DNA from: Streptomyces sp. NBC_01255
GTDB lineage: Bacteria > Actinomycetota > Actinomycetes > Streptomycetales > Streptomycetaceae
Length of the DNA: 64,000 nt
Direction of reading: 5' to 3'
NCBI RefSeq assembly: GCF_036226445.1
Contig: NZ_CP108474.1
Span: 682,001 to 746,000 of the forward strand
The position numbers and the translations under genes are program-made. Each line of letters begins with the position of its first letter. Position 1 is the first letter of the stretch. Below the pieces are notes generated by a model, which saw only the letters and a list, made by a program, of their open reading frames with translations, was not told the DNA's origin and made no database searches. Shown here piece after piece: positions 18,403-28,527 of the stretch.

Positions 18403-20079
18403 ATGGCGCAGCGCACGGAGCCGGACGAGCCCCCGGAGGAGCTCGTCGGGCCGCTGGAGCGCGGACTCGCCGTGCTGCGCGCGGTGGCCGCCGGACCGGG
18501 GACCCGCCAACGCCCCGGCGACCTCGCCCGCACCACCGGGCTCGCCCGGTCGACCGTCGACCGGGTCGCCACGACGCTGCTGCGCCTGGGCTACGTACGC
18601 GCCGAGGAGCGCGATCTGCTGCTCGCGCCGCGCGCGGCGGACCTGGGCAACGCCTACCTGTCCTCGACCGGGCTGCCCGAGGCCGTCGGTCCGCACGCCG
18701 TCGCCCTCGCCGACGCGCTCGACGAGTCCGTGTCCGTGGCGGTCCCCGACGGGGACGGGGTGCGCTTCGTGGCGCAGGCCGCGCGGCGGCGCGCCATGGC
18801 GATCTCGTTCCGCGCGGGGGACGTCCTGCCGGCCGAACGCTGCGCGCCCGGGGCGCTGTTCGCCGCCGACTGGGCGGACGCGGAGTGGGAGACATGGCGG
18901 GCGCGGCACCTCAAGGACCCGCTGGACGCCGCCTTCCCGGCGGTACCGCCCCGCACGCCCTCGGTGTCGACATCGGACGCGAACTCCGTCGAGAGCGACT
19001 TCCGCGCCCGGGCCGACCGGAGTCGTATGGACGGCTGGGCTGCCGACGACCAGCTCATCGAGGCCGGGCTGATCGCCGTCGCCCTGCCCGTACGCGACGC
19101 GACCGGCGCCGTCGTCTGCGCCGTCAGCGTCGTCAGCCACACGAGCCGTCACGACATCGACTCCCTCGCCGACATCGCCCTGCCGCCGCTGCGCGCGGCC
19201 GTCGCGGCGATGGAGGCGGGCCTCGCGGCGGCCCCCGCGGCGGAGCGCGAGGCGCCGCCCGCCGGTCCGGGCGCGGCGGAGCTCAAGGAGGAGTTGGGTG
19301 CGGGATTCCTGCAGTCACTCGCACGCGGTCTGGACGTGCTGTGCGCGTTCGGCGCGGTCCGCGGCCCGGCCAGGCTGTCCGAGCTGGCCCGCCTGACGGG
19401 GCTCCCGCGCGCCACCGCCCGGCGGTCGCTGATCACCCTGCGCCACCTGGGATACGTACGGGAGGACGAGGACGGCTTCCGGGTGCTCCCCCGTGTCCTG
19501 GAGCTCGGCCACGCCCGTGTCTCGGGCCTCACGCTCGTCGAGATCGCCACCCCGCACCTCGCCGAACTGGTGGTCCGGGTCCACGAGTCGGCGTCCGTCG
19601 CGGTGCTCGACGGGGAGGACATCCGGTACGTCGCCCGCGTCGCGAGCTCCCGGATCATGCACATCGACATCAGGGTGGGCACCCGCCTGCCCGCCTACGC
19701 CACCTCGATGGGCCGGGTCCTGCTCGGCGCCCTGCCCGAGGAGGAACGCGCGGCGCTCCTCGCGGGTGTCACGCCCGAGGCGCTCACGCCCCACACGGTG
19801 ACGACGCCCGAGGCGCTCGCCGAGGCGGTGGCCGAGACCGCGCGGCGCGGCTACGGGTGGGTGGAGCAGGAGCTGGAGGAGGGGCTGCGCTCGCTCGCGG
19901 CGCCGGTGACGGACGGCCGGGGCCGGGTGGTCGCCGCCGTCAACGTGGCGCTGCACGCGGGCCGCCGGTCCGCGGAGGAGAGCCTCGCCGCGCTCCTCCC
20001 CCACCTCCTCGGCACGGCCGCCGCGATCAGCGCCGACCTCGCCGCGGTGAGCCGTTGGTCCCCCGTACGCGTGTCCTGA
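18403..20079 (+). CDS. Tandem IclR-family regulator, likely pca regulator
   Basis: A 558-residue protein made of two full IclR units in one chain. Unit 1 has a winged-helix domain (about 13-75, LVGPLERGLAVLRAVAAG then RSTVDRVATTLLRLGYV) and an effector domain to about 270. Unit 2 repeats both from about residue 300 (FLQSLARGLDVLCAF, RATARRSLITLRHLGYV), ending in PVTDGRGRVVAAVNVALH. Normal IclR proteins are about 250 residues, so this is a duplication and fusion. The ATG has a strong AGGAGGAG site 8 nt upstream. It is divergent from pcaI and is the obvious candidate to control pcaIJFHGBL-pobA. Unit 2 is closer to the PcaU/PcaR pattern; unit 1 looks more diverged. Confidence 0.9.
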   Translation: MAQRTEPDEPPEELVGPLERGLAVLRAVAAGPGTRQRPGDLARTTGLARSTVDRVATTLLRLGYVRAEERDLLLAPRAADLGNAYLSSTGLPEAVGPHAVALADALDESVSVAVPDGDGVRFVAQAARRRAMAISFRAGDVLPAERCAPGALFAADWADAEWETWRARHLKDPLDAAFPAVPPRTPSVSTSDANSVESDFRARADRSRMDGWAADDQLIEAGLIAVALPVRDATGAVVCAVSVVSHTSRHDIDSLADIALPPLRAAVAAMEAGLAAAPAAEREAPPAGPGAAELKEELGAGFLQSLARGLDVLCAFGAVRGPARLSELARLTGLPRATARRSLITLRHLGYVREDEDGFRVLPRVLELGHARVSGLTLVEIATPHLAELVVRVHESASVAVLDGEDIRYVARVASSRIMHIDIRVGTRLPAYATSMGRVLLGALPEEERAALLAGVTPEALTPHTVTTPEALAEAVAETARRGYGWVEQELEEGLRSLAAPVTDGRGRVVAAVNVALHAGRRSAEESLAALLPHLLGTAAAISADLAAVSRWSPVRVS

Positions 20080-20263
20080 AGGGCCGACGCGGTCACTCGC
20101 CGGCCGAGGACGGCGGTGCGCAGGACGAGGGCCGTGTCAAGGCGACCAGCCGGTGGGGTGGCCGGCCACCGTATCGTAGGGCTCGGGGCAACCAGGCGCG
20201 CGGTCCCCGCGTCTCTCCGTGCGGACACCCCACTGCCACAGGGATCAGGGAACAGGACACGCG

Positions 20264-20515
20264 ATGAGCGACAAGGCCCGCATACTCTTCGACGCGCTCG
20301 ACCTCGACCACGACGGCACTCTCACCCTCGCCGAGGTCGTCGGCGCCCTTCGGTCCAAGGGGCCGACGCTGGTCGCGCAGGGGGTCATCCCCGTCTGGGG
20401 CGTGGGGGGCGACGAGGAGTCGGCGGCCCTGTTCGACGCCGCCGACCAGAACGGCGACAAGGTCCTGTCCTTCGAGGAGTTCGCCGCCGTGGTCGACCGC
20501 CGTTTCGGCTGGTGA
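20264..20515 (+). CDS. Small EF-hand calcium-binding protein
   Basis: An 83-residue acidic protein with two EF-hands. Loop 1 is residues 13-24 (DLDHDGTLTLAE), a textbook DxDxDG loop. Loop 2 is residues 61-72 (DQNGDKVLSFEE), in which Lys replaces the usual Gly at position 6. There is no signal peptide or membrane segment, so it is cytoplasmic. Small EF-hand proteins of this size are common in Streptomyces, where they act as Ca2+ buffers or switches; no partner is evident. The next gene starts 74 nt downstream. Confidence 0.9.
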   Translation: MSDKARILFDALDLDHDGTLTLAEVVGALRSKGPTLVAQGVIPVWGVGGDEESAALFDAADQNGDKVLSFEEFAAVVDRRFGW

Positions 20516-20589
20516 CGTCCCGGACCAATGGAACGCGGGTCGCCGCCGCGTAGAGTGTGCTCGGGCGCGCTGTGATCATGAGGAGAACG

Positions 20590-21168
20590 ATGACCGCGGT
20601 GAGCCTTGAGCACACGCACGTCCCCGCCGACTCCGGCGAGGTGACCCTGCTGATAGCCCGCAGGGTCGAGCCCGGTCACGAGGCCGCTTTCGAGCGATGG
20701 GCGAAGGGCATCCTGGAGAGCGCCGCACGCTTCCCCGGCCACCTCGGCTACGGGTTCTTCCGCTCCTCGGGCGGGGACGCCCCCTGGTTCCTGGTCCACC
20801 GCTTCCGTGACGCGGCCGCGTGTCAGGCCTGGCAGGAGTCACCGGAGCGGGCCGCGTGGTTCGCCGACTGCCGGGGCCACCACCACACCGAGGTCGCGCG
20901 CCGCCAACTGACCGGCATGGAGACGTGGTTCGCCAAGCCGGGGTCGACGCGGCCGGCGCCTCCCCGGTGGAAGATGGCGATCAGCGCGACCCTGGCGATC
21001 TACCCCATCTCCCTCCTGGGCGGCTACTTCCTGACGCCCCGCCTGACCGCGCTGCCCATCGTGCTCAGCAGCGCGGTCATCGCCTGCGTCTTCAACGTCC
21101 TGATGACCTATGTGGCGATGCCCACGGTCAGCCGGCTGCTCCGGGGCTGGCTCAGCCCTCGATCGTGA
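20590..21168 (+). CDS. ABM-domain monooxygenase-like membrane protein
   Basis: A 192-residue protein. Residues 15-110 resemble the antibiotic biosynthesis monooxygenase (ABM, ferredoxin-like) fold: VTLLIARRVEPGHEAAFERWAKG, then FLVHRFRDAAACQAWQESPE. Residues about 130-180 form two membrane helices (ISATLAIYPISLLGGYFL and LSSAVIACVFNVLMTYV), a layout seen in ABM proteins of unknown function. The ATG at 20590 is preferred because AGGAG lies 4 nt before it; an ATG at 20578 is possible. Its end overlaps the convergent acyl-CoA ligase by 17 nt. Confidence 0.85.
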   Translation: MTAVSLEHTHVPADSGEVTLLIARRVEPGHEAAFERWAKGILESAARFPGHLGYGFFRSSGGDAPWFLVHRFRDAAACQAWQESPERAAWFADCRGHHHTEVARRQLTGMETWFAKPGSTRPAPPRWKMAISATLAIYPISLLGGYFLTPRLTALPIVLSSAVIACVFNVLMTYVAMPTVSRLLRGWLSPRS

Positions 21169-22654
21169 TCTCCCGCTTGAGGATCTTGCCGGTGGGGCCC
21201 TTGGGCAGACCCGGCACCAGCTGGACGATCCGCGGGTACTTGTACGGGGCCACGCGGTCCTTCACGAACTCGCGCAGTTCGTCCGCCGAGGCGTCGGCAC
21301 CCGGCCGCAGGGTGACGACGGCCGCGATCTCCTCGCCGTGCACGGCGTGCGGGACACCCACCACGGCGGCCTCGGCGACGGCCGGGTGCTCGTAGAGGAC
21401 CTCCTCGATCTCGCGCGGGTAGACGTTGTACCCGCCGCGGATCACCAGGTCCTTCTTGCGGTCCACGATGAAGTAGAAGCCGTCCTCGTCGCGGCGCGCG
21501 AGGTCGCCGGTGCGGAACCAGCCGTCGGTGAAGGCGGCCGCGTCGGCCTCGGGCCGGTTCCAGTACCCGGCCATGACGTTCGGGCCCTGCACGGCGATCT
21601 CGCCGACGTCGCCGTCCGGGACGTCCTTGCCCTCGTCGTCGACGAGCCGGACGTGCACGCCGTCGATGGGGGTGCCGATCGATCCGGGCTTGCGCGGGCC
21701 GTCGAGGGCCCCGAAGGTGACCACCGGGGAGGTCTCGGACAGGCCGTAGCCCTCGACGACCGGACAGCCGAAGACGGCCTCGAAGCGATGCAGCACCTCC
21801 ACGGGCATGGCCGAGCCGCCGGTCACGCACAGCCGCAGATCGCCGCCGCCGTCCGTGAGACCGGTCGAGCCGGCCGCGTCGGCGGCGGCGAGCAGGCCCA
21901 GGAACATGGTGGGCACGCCCTCCATCACGGTGACCCGGTCCCGGGAGAGGATGTCCAGCGCCTTGGCGGCGTCGAAGCGCGGCAGCAGGGTGATGCGGGC
22001 GCCGGTGAGGACCGCCGCGTTCAGCCCGCAGGTCTGGCCGAACACGTGGAAGAACGGCAGGCCGCCGAAGACCGTGTCCGAGGCCGAGATGCCCAGGACG
22101 CGGGCCACGGCCGAGGTGTTGGACCCGAGGTTCCCGTGGGTGAGCCTGGCCCCCTTGGGGCGCCCGGTGGTGCCCGAGGTGTAGAGCAGTACGGCGAGGT
22201 CGTCGACGTCCCGGTCCACGACTCCCTCGCGCGGCTCGACGGCGGCCAGCGCGGGGCCGAAGCCCGGGTCCGTCACGTCGGCGCACTCGATGCCCAGCTC
22301 CGCCGCCGCGGCTCCGGCCTCGCCCATCGCCGCGCCCCAGGCGAGGATCAGCCGGGCTCCGCAGTCACCGGCCGCGTACGCGATCTCGCCGGACTTGAGC
22401 AGCGGGTTCATCGGCACGGCGACCGCGCCGGCGCGCAGCACGCCGTAGTAGGCGACGGCGAAGTGCGGGATGTTGGGCAGCAGGATCGCGACGCGGTCGC
22501 CCGGTCCGACTCCCTTGGCCTCCAGCCAGCCGGCGACCCGGGCGCTGCGGTCGTCCAGCGACCGGTAGTCGAGCGTCTGGTCGTCCAGCTGGATCGCGAT
22601 GCCGTCCGGCTGTGCCGCTGCAGTACGGGCCAGGTTGAGAGCCAGATTGGTCAT
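21152..22654 (-). CDS. Fatty-acid / acyl-CoA ligase (AMP-binding family)
   Basis: A 500-residue ANL-superfamily adenylating enzyme. The P-loop-like motif reads LLYTSGTTGRPKGARLTH, the A5 region VVEGYGLSETSP, the A7/A8 region GWFRTGDLARRDEDGFYFIVDRKKDLVIRGG, and the C-terminal catalytic Lys is in GPTGKILKREI. It activates a carboxylate, probably a medium- or long-chain fatty acid, as acyl-AMP and then CoA thioester. The ATG chosen has AAAGAGG 6 nt upstream; an ATG six or more codons earlier (22675) lacks one. It is monocistronic and divergent from the sugar ABC operon. Confidence 0.9.
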   Translation of the reverse strand: MTNLALNLARTAAAQPDGIAIQLDDQTLDYRSLDDRSARVAGWLEAKGVGPGDRVAILLPNIPHFAVAYYGVLRAGAVAVPMNPLLKSGEIAYAAGDCGARLILAWGAAMGEAGAAAAELGIECADVTDPGFGPALAAVEPREGVVDRDVDDLAVLLYTSGTTGRPKGARLTHGNLGSNTSAVARVLGISASDTVFGGLPFFHVFGQTCGLNAAVLTGARITLLPRFDAAKALDILSRDRVTVMEGVPTMFLGLLAAADAAGSTGLTDGGGDLRLCVTGGSAMPVEVLHRFEAVFGCPVVEGYGLSETSPVVTFGALDGPRKPGSIGTPIDGVHVRLVDDEGKDVPDGDVGEIAVQGPNVMAGYWNRPEADAAAFTDGWFRTGDLARRDEDGFYFIVDRKKDLVIRGGYNVYPREIEEVLYEHPAVAEAAVVGVPHAVHGEEIAAVVTLRPGADASADELREFVKDRVAPYKYPRIVQLVPGLPKGPTGKILKREITIEG

Positions 22655-22867
22655 CGTCGACCTCTTTCTGATCATTCGCGCTTAGTTCGTGCTTCGTTTC
22701 GTACGTCACACGGGAGCCGGACACTCAGCGGCCAGGTTACCGGCCGGTTTTTTCACCCGCTTGCCGGTCCTCAGCTTGCCGCTAATGTCGATATATAGGC
22801 CATAAGTGCATCCTCTGTCCCCACGCTCACGAGGTGAGGGGAAGGGGGCGTACGAGAGGAGCCTTCG

Positions 22868-23956
22868 ATGACCCGAACATTGCGGAGTGCGATAGCCCTG
22901 GCGAGCGCCGCGGCGCTCGCCCTGGGCGCGGCGTCCGTGAGCGGAGCGGCCCAGCCGGGTGCGTCCGCCGCTCAGGGCGACGTGCGGATCGGCCTCCTGC
23001 TTCCGGAGAGCAAGACCACGCGGTACGAGAAATTCGACCGGCCCTACATCGAGGCCAAGATCAAGGAGCTGGCGCCCGACGCCCAGATCGACTACTACAA
23101 CGCCGCCGAGAGCGCCACGACCCAGCAGCAGCAGGTCAACACGGCACTCGCCAAGGGCGACAAGGTCCTCATCCTGGACGCCGTGGACGCGAAGTCGATC
23201 CAGTCCTCCGTGCAGAAGGCCCGGGACGCGGGCGTCAAGGTCGTGGCGTACGACCGCCTGGCGCAGGGGCCCGTCGACGCCTACGTCTCGTACGACAACC
23301 GCAAGGTGGGCGAGCTCCAGGGCCAGGCGCTCCTCGACGCGCTCGGCGACAAGGCCGACGGCGGCCAGATCGTGATGCACAACGGGTCGCCGACCGACCC
23401 GAACGCGGCCGAGTTCAAGGCCGGCGCGCACTCCGTCCTGGACGGCAAGGTGAAGATCGGCAAGGAGTACGACACACCGAACTGGGACCCGAACAACGCC
23501 AACCAGCAGATGTCCGGTGCCATCAGCTCCCTCGGCAAGGACAACATCGTCGGCGTGTACTCGGCCAACGACGGACTGGCCGCGGGCATCGCCACCGCCC
23601 TCAAGGCGGCGGGCATGAACGTGCCGCTGACCGGCCAGGACGCCCAGCTCGACGCCATCCAGCGGATCCTCCTCGGCACCCAGACGATCACGGTCGAGAA
23701 GCCGTACAAGCCGGAGGCCGACATCGCCGCCACGATGGCCGTCGACCTCGCCGAGGGCAAGGAGCTCCCGGCCGACCTGACGCCCACCACCGTCACCAGC
23801 GGCAGTGGCGAGAAGGTCCCGGCGAACCTGCTGACACCGGTCGTCGTCGACAAGACCAACATCAAGGACACCGTCGTCAAGGACGGGCTGTACACGGTCG
23901 CGGAGATCTGCACCCCGGCCTATGCCGCGGCCTGCGAGGAAGCCGGTCTCCAGTAG
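22868..23956 (+). CDS. Sugar ABC substrate-binding protein, XylF/ribose-type
   Basis: A 362-residue periplasmic-binding-protein family 4 (type I) protein. A Sec signal peptide ends near residue 30 (ALGAASVSGAAQPG). The mature protein starts VRIGLLLPESKTTRYEKFDRPYIEA and contains YVSYDNRKVGELQG and GVYSANDGLAAGI, as in XylF-like xylose binders. Unlike most Gram-positive binding proteins there is no lipobox Cys in the signal peptide, so anchoring is unclear. GAGGAG lies 6 nt before the ATG. It is the first gene of a binding protein-ATPase-permease operon. Confidence 0.92.
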   Translation: MTRTLRSAIALASAAALALGAASVSGAAQPGASAAQGDVRIGLLLPESKTTRYEKFDRPYIEAKIKELAPDAQIDYYNAAESATTQQQQVNTALAKGDKVLILDAVDAKSIQSSVQKARDAGVKVVAYDRLAQGPVDAYVSYDNRKVGELQGQALLDALGDKADGGQIVMHNGSPTDPNAAEFKAGAHSVLDGKVKIGKEYDTPNWDPNNANQQMSGAISSLGKDNIVGVYSANDGLAAGIATALKAAGMNVPLTGQDAQLDAIQRILLGTQTITVEKPYKPEADIAATMAVDLAEGKELPADLTPTTVTSGSGEKVPANLLTPVVVDKTNIKDTVVKDGLYTVAEICTPAYAAACEEAGLQ

Positions 23957-24036
23957 CGCCTCCGGCAGCCGCGAGGCGTTCATCCCGGTGGGGCGGAGCG
24001 GCCCGTGCGAGCGGGCGAGCGGAGGAGGCGGTTCCA

Positions 24037-24812
<776 letters not shown>

Positions 24813-24816
<4 letters not shown>

Positions 24817-26111
24817 GCCGCGACCGAGACCGCGCCGCCGGATCCGGAGGATCCGACGACGGCGCCACCCAGGAACCGGCGAAGGGCGCCGTACCGGCCG
24901 TGGACACGCGTCTCCTGGTCCGTGAGGAGGGCATCAAGGGGTACCTCGGGGAGTTCCGCCGCAAGCTCCGCACCGGTGAGCTGGGGTCCCTGCCCGTCAT
25001 TCTGGCCGTGATCATCATCTGGACGGTCTTCGGCAGCCTCGACAGCACGTTCCTCTCGGCCCAGAACCTCTCCGACCTCAGCCAGCAGATCGTCGGCACG
25101 GGCATGATCGCCGTCGGCATCGTCTTCGTGCTGCTGCTCGGCGAGATCGACCTCTCCGTCGGCTCGGTCAGCGGCCTGTGCGCCGCGATCTTCGCCGTGC
25201 TCAACGTCCTGAACGGGATGAACGAGTGGCTCGCGCTGCTGATCGCCATCGTGGGCGGCGCGGCCGTCGGGCTCATCCAGGGGTTCTTCTTCGCCGAGGT
25301 CGGCGTCCCGGCCTTCGTCGTCACGCTGGCCGGCAACCTCGCCTGGAACGGACTGATGCTCCAGGTGCTCGGCACCAGCGGCACGGTCAACATCCCCAGC
25401 GAGAGCATCGTCTCCAAGCTCTACTCGACGATCTACCACAGCCCGGCGGCCGCCTACGTGGCCGCGGCGGTGGGCGTCGGGTTGTTCCTGGCGGCCCAGC
25501 TCCTGGACGCGCGGCGCCGGCGGACGGCGCGGGTGCCGTCCCGGCCGATCGCCGAGATCGTCCTGCGTACGGTGGTGCTCGCCGCGATCGCCTTCGTCAC
25601 CGCGTACATCCTCAACCAGTACCAGGGGCTCCCGCTGGCGCTCCTGATCTTCCTGATCCTGCTCGTGGTCCTGGACTTCGTGCTGCGGCGCACCACGTAC
25701 GGCCGGCGGATCTTCGCGGTGGGCGGCAACATCGAGGGCGCGCGCCGGGCGGGCATCAGCGTGCCGTTCGTCCGGATGAGCGTCTTCTCGATCGCCGGGA
25801 CCATGGCGGCGGTCGGCGGCATCTTCCTCGCGGGGCAGATCCAGTCCGCGAGCCAGACCTCCGGAGGCGGCAACCTGCTGATGAACGTCATCGCCGCCGC
25901 GGTCATCGGCGGCACGAGCCTGTTCGGCGGGCGCGGCACGGTCTGGTCCGCGCTGCTCGGCGCGCTGGTGATCGGGTCCATCCAGTCGGGGATGAACATC
26001 ATGGGTGTCAGCAACGCGGTCCAGTTCATGATCACGGGTTCGGTGCTGCTGGCCGCCGTGGTCGTCGACTCCCTGTCCCGCAGGAGCCAGAAGGCCGCGG
26101 GCCGGGCCTGA
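24813..26111 (+). CDS. Sugar ABC transporter permease, XylH/RbsC family
   Basis: A 432-residue BPD_transp_2 permease. A hydrophilic N-terminal extension (about 55 residues) precedes ten or so membrane helices. The family segment LLLGEIDLSVGSVSGLCAAI is clear, and FAVGGNIEGARRAGI and GGTSLFGGRGTVWSALLGALVIG match XylH. It forms the membrane channel for the upstream binding protein and ATPase. Single ATPase domains would pair as a homodimer. Xylose or fructose are the likeliest substrates; no catabolic gene is adjacent to decide. Confidence 0.92.
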
Positions 26112-26130
26112 TCCGCCGGAGGACCACCCC

Positions 26131-26643
26131 ATGGGCACCGATACGGGCAAGGACCGCGACGACAGCCGGGACGACGGCCGGAGCGAGACCGAGATGGAGC
26201 GCGCCGACCGGCGCTGGCAGGAGGTCATCCAGGAGATCCGTGTCGTCCAGACCGGTGTGCAGATCCTCCTCGGCTTCCTCCTCACCGTGGTCTTCACCTC
26301 GCACTTCCAGGGTCTCGAACAGACCGACAAGACGATCTACATCGTCACGGTCGTCCTCGGGTCCCTGGCGACCGGCGCGCTCATCGGGCCCGTGGCCCTG
26401 CACCGGATCGTGGCCGGGAGGCAGATCAAACCCCGGGCCGTCATCTGGGCCGCCCGTCTCACCCTCACGGGCATCGTGCTCCTGCTCGCGACCCTGACGT
26501 CGGCCCTCCTCCTGGTCCTGCGCGTGGCCACCGGGGACGACCCGTACGTGCCGTGGATCGTCGCCGGTGTCCTCGCCTGGTACCTGCTCTGCTGGTTCGT
26601 CCTGCCCCTGTGGGTGCGCTTCCGCTACACCAGCGGGAGGTAG
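26131..26643 (+). CDS. DUF6328-like four-helix membrane protein
   Basis: A 170-residue protein. A charged N-terminus (about 40 residues, rich in Asp, Arg and Glu) leads into RWQEVIQEIRVVQTGVQILLGFLLTV, then three more helices (about 75-95, 110-135 and 145-162). The RVVQTGVQILLGFLL segment is typical of DUF6328 proteins of actinobacteria, whose function is unknown. It begins 19 nt after the permease with GGAGG 7 nt before its ATG, so it may be co-transcribed with the sugar transporter. It ends 10 nt from the convergent BCCT gene. Confidence 0.75.
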   Translation: MGTDTGKDRDDSRDDGRSETEMERADRRWQEVIQEIRVVQTGVQILLGFLLTVVFTSHFQGLEQTDKTIYIVTVVLGSLATGALIGPVALHRIVAGRQIKPRAVIWAARLTLTGIVLLLATLTSALLLVLRVATGDDPYVPWIVAGVLAWYLLCWFVLPLWVRFRYTSGR

Positions 26644-26653
26644 CCCGTCGCCG

Positions 26654-28387
26654 TCAGGGCCCGTCCGGGTCCGACGGGCCGGGGCCGATCCTCAGTTCGA
26701 AATCGCCGTCGTACTGCTCGTGGCCCGCGATCACGGCGAGTTCGACGGCCTCGACCCCCGCCTCGCCGCGGACGATGAGCGGGTCCTTGCGCAGGTCGCG
26801 CATGAGCGCCACGCACATGCCGATCATGACGAGCACGAACGGCGCCGCCACCAGGATGGTGAGGTTCTGGAGCCCCGCGAGCGCGTCGCCCTGGCCGTCG
26901 CCGATGAGGAGCATGATGGCCGCGACCGCTCCGGTCAGCACGCCCCAGAAGACCACCACAGGGCGGGTGGGTTCGAAGGTTCCGCGCTGGGAGAGCGTGC
27001 CCATGACGAGGGAGGCGGCGTCCGCGCCCGACACGAAGAAGATGCCGACCAGGACCATCACGAGCAGGCTCATGACGCCGGTGAGGGGGAACTCCTGGAG
27101 CACGCCGAAGAGTTGCCCCTCGGGGGTGGACTCCCCCGCCAGGTCGCCCTGTTCGCTGAGCTTCATCGCCGTACCGCCGAAGATGGCGAACCAGACGAGG
27201 CTGACGGTGCTGGGCACCAGGATGACGCCGCCGACGAACTGGCGGATGGTCCGACCCCGGCTGATGCGGGCGATGAACATGCCGACGAAGGGCGTCCAGG
27301 AGATCCACCAGGCCCAGTAGAAGACGGTCCAGCTGCCGAGCCAGTCGTGGATGTTCTCGCCGCTGGTCGCCTCGGTGCGGCCGGCGAGCTGCGGCAGCTG
27401 GTCGATGTACGCGGCGAGGGAGGTGGGCAGCAGGTCGAGCACGATGATGGTGGGGCCCGCCACGAAGACGAAGACGGCGAGCACCACCGCGAGCACCATG
27501 TTGGTGTTGGACAGCCACTGGATGCCCTTCTCCACACCGGAGACGGCGGAGAAGACGAAGGCCACGGTGAGGACGGCGATGATGCCGACGAGCAGCCCGG
27601 TGCCGGTCTTCTCCATCCAGCCCAGTTCCTCGATGCCGCTGCCGATCTGGAGCGCGCCGAGGCCGAGCGAGGCGGCGGAGCCGAAGAGGGTGGCGAAGAT
27701 GGCCAGAATGTCGATGACGCGGCCGGGACCGCCGTTCGCCCGCCGTTCGCCGATGAGCGGGACGAAGACGGCGCTGATGGTCTGGCGGCGCCTGCGGCGG
27801 AAGGTGGAGTAGGCGATGGCGAGTCCGACGACGGCGTAGATCGCCCACGGGTGGAGCGTCCAGTGGAAGAGCGTGGTGGCCATGGCCGTCTGCATCCGCT
27901 CGGCCGAGTCGACGGGGTGGGTGCCGGGCGGCGGGGTGCCGTAGTGGGCCAGGGGTTCGCTCACGCCGTAGAACATCAGGCCGATGCCCATGCCCGCGCT
28001 GAACATCATGGCGATCCACGACACGGTCCGGAACTCGGGTCCCTCGCTCTCCTGGCCCAGGGTGATTCTGCCGTAGCGGCTGATGGCGAGCCACAGCGCG
28101 AAGATGACGAAGCCCGACGCGGCCAGCATGAACGCCCAGCCGCCGTCGCGGATCAGTCCGTCGAGGAGTTTGCTGGAGACGCTCTCCAGACTCTCCGTGG
28201 CTGTCGCGCCCCAGACGACGAACGCCAGGGTGAGCACGGCGGTGACACCGAAAACGATCCGGTCGGTACGGGCCTTGTGGTGATGGTCGGGACGGCCGGG
28301 GAGGTCCGCCGTCACCGGCAGCCCTTCCCGGCCTCCCCGTTCAGCGCCTGACCGGCGGCCGTCCGGCCTCTCGTCTTCCTGCGGCAC
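26654..28387 (-). CDS. BCCT family (betaine/choline/carnitine) transporter
   Basis: A protein of about 577 residues with twelve predicted helices and clear BCCT motifs: GMGIGLMFYGVSEPLAHY, the signature FHWTLHPWAIYAVVGLAIAY, and WISWTPFVGMFIARISRGRTIRQF. These carriers import glycine betaine, choline or carnitine with Na+ or H+ for osmoprotection or nutrition. Long hydrophilic tails at both ends suit osmotic regulation as in BetP. The GTG at 28387 is preferred because AAAGG lies 8 nt upstream; the GTG at 28396 would touch its ribosome site. An inverted repeat (28408-28437) lies just upstream. Confidence 0.92.
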   Translation of the reverse strand: MPQEDERPDGRRSGAERGGREGLPVTADLPGRPDHHHKARTDRIVFGVTAVLTLAFVVWGATATESLESVSSKLLDGLIRDGGWAFMLAASGFVIFALWLAISRYGRITLGQESEGPEFRTVSWIAMMFSAGMGIGLMFYGVSEPLAHYGTPPPGTHPVDSAERMQTAMATTLFHWTLHPWAIYAVVGLAIAYSTFRRRRRQTISAVFVPLIGERRANGGPGRVIDILAIFATLFGSAASLGLGALQIGSGIEELGWMEKTGTGLLVGIIAVLTVAFVFSAVSGVEKGIQWLSNTNMVLAVVLAVFVFVAGPTIIVLDLLPTSLAAYIDQLPQLAGRTEATSGENIHDWLGSWTVFYWAWWISWTPFVGMFIARISRGRTIRQFVGGVILVPSTVSLVWFAIFGGTAMKLSEQGDLAGESTPEGQLFGVLQEFPLTGVMSLLVMVLVGIFFVSGADAASLVMGTLSQRGTFEPTRPVVVFWGVLTGAVAAIMLLIGDGQGDALAGLQNLTILVAAPFVLVMIGMCVALMRDLRKDPLIVRGEAGVEAVELAVIAGHEQYDGDFELRIGPGPSDPDGP

Positions 28388-28407
28388 AGAGGTCACCTTT
28401 CACTGCA

Positions 28408-28437
28408 TTACGGAAAAACGTGACGATGTATCCGTAA
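28408..28437. promoter_or_regulatory. Inverted repeat upstream of the BCCT gene
   Basis: TTACGGA (28408-28414) and TCCGTAA (28431-28437) are perfect arms 16 nt apart, immediately upstream of the transporter start. It may be an operator or a leader hairpin; the sequence does not decide. Confidence 0.4.
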
Positions 28438-28527
28438 GGCAGTACCACAGGCGAGGCCGGACTCGGCGGACCAACAGGCCTTCACGGCACACTCGATGGC
28501 CGGTGACCGGGTGGCGGGCTCGCGGGG

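Noticed and set aside
20157..20170. Palindrome GGTGGCCGGCCACC before the EF-hand gene
   Set aside because: GC-only 14-mers of this kind arise by chance in such DNA, and no promoter or regulator is linked to it.
22761..22799. TTGCCG and TATATA as a promoter for the sugar ABC operon
   Set aside because: Spacings are 25 or 10 nt, neither workable.
28408..28437. BCCT inverted repeat as a second site for the TetR protein at 36839
   Set aside because: It shares the half-site TGTATCCGT with the 39232 palindrome, but the arm spacing (16 versus 3 nt) does not fit the same dimer.
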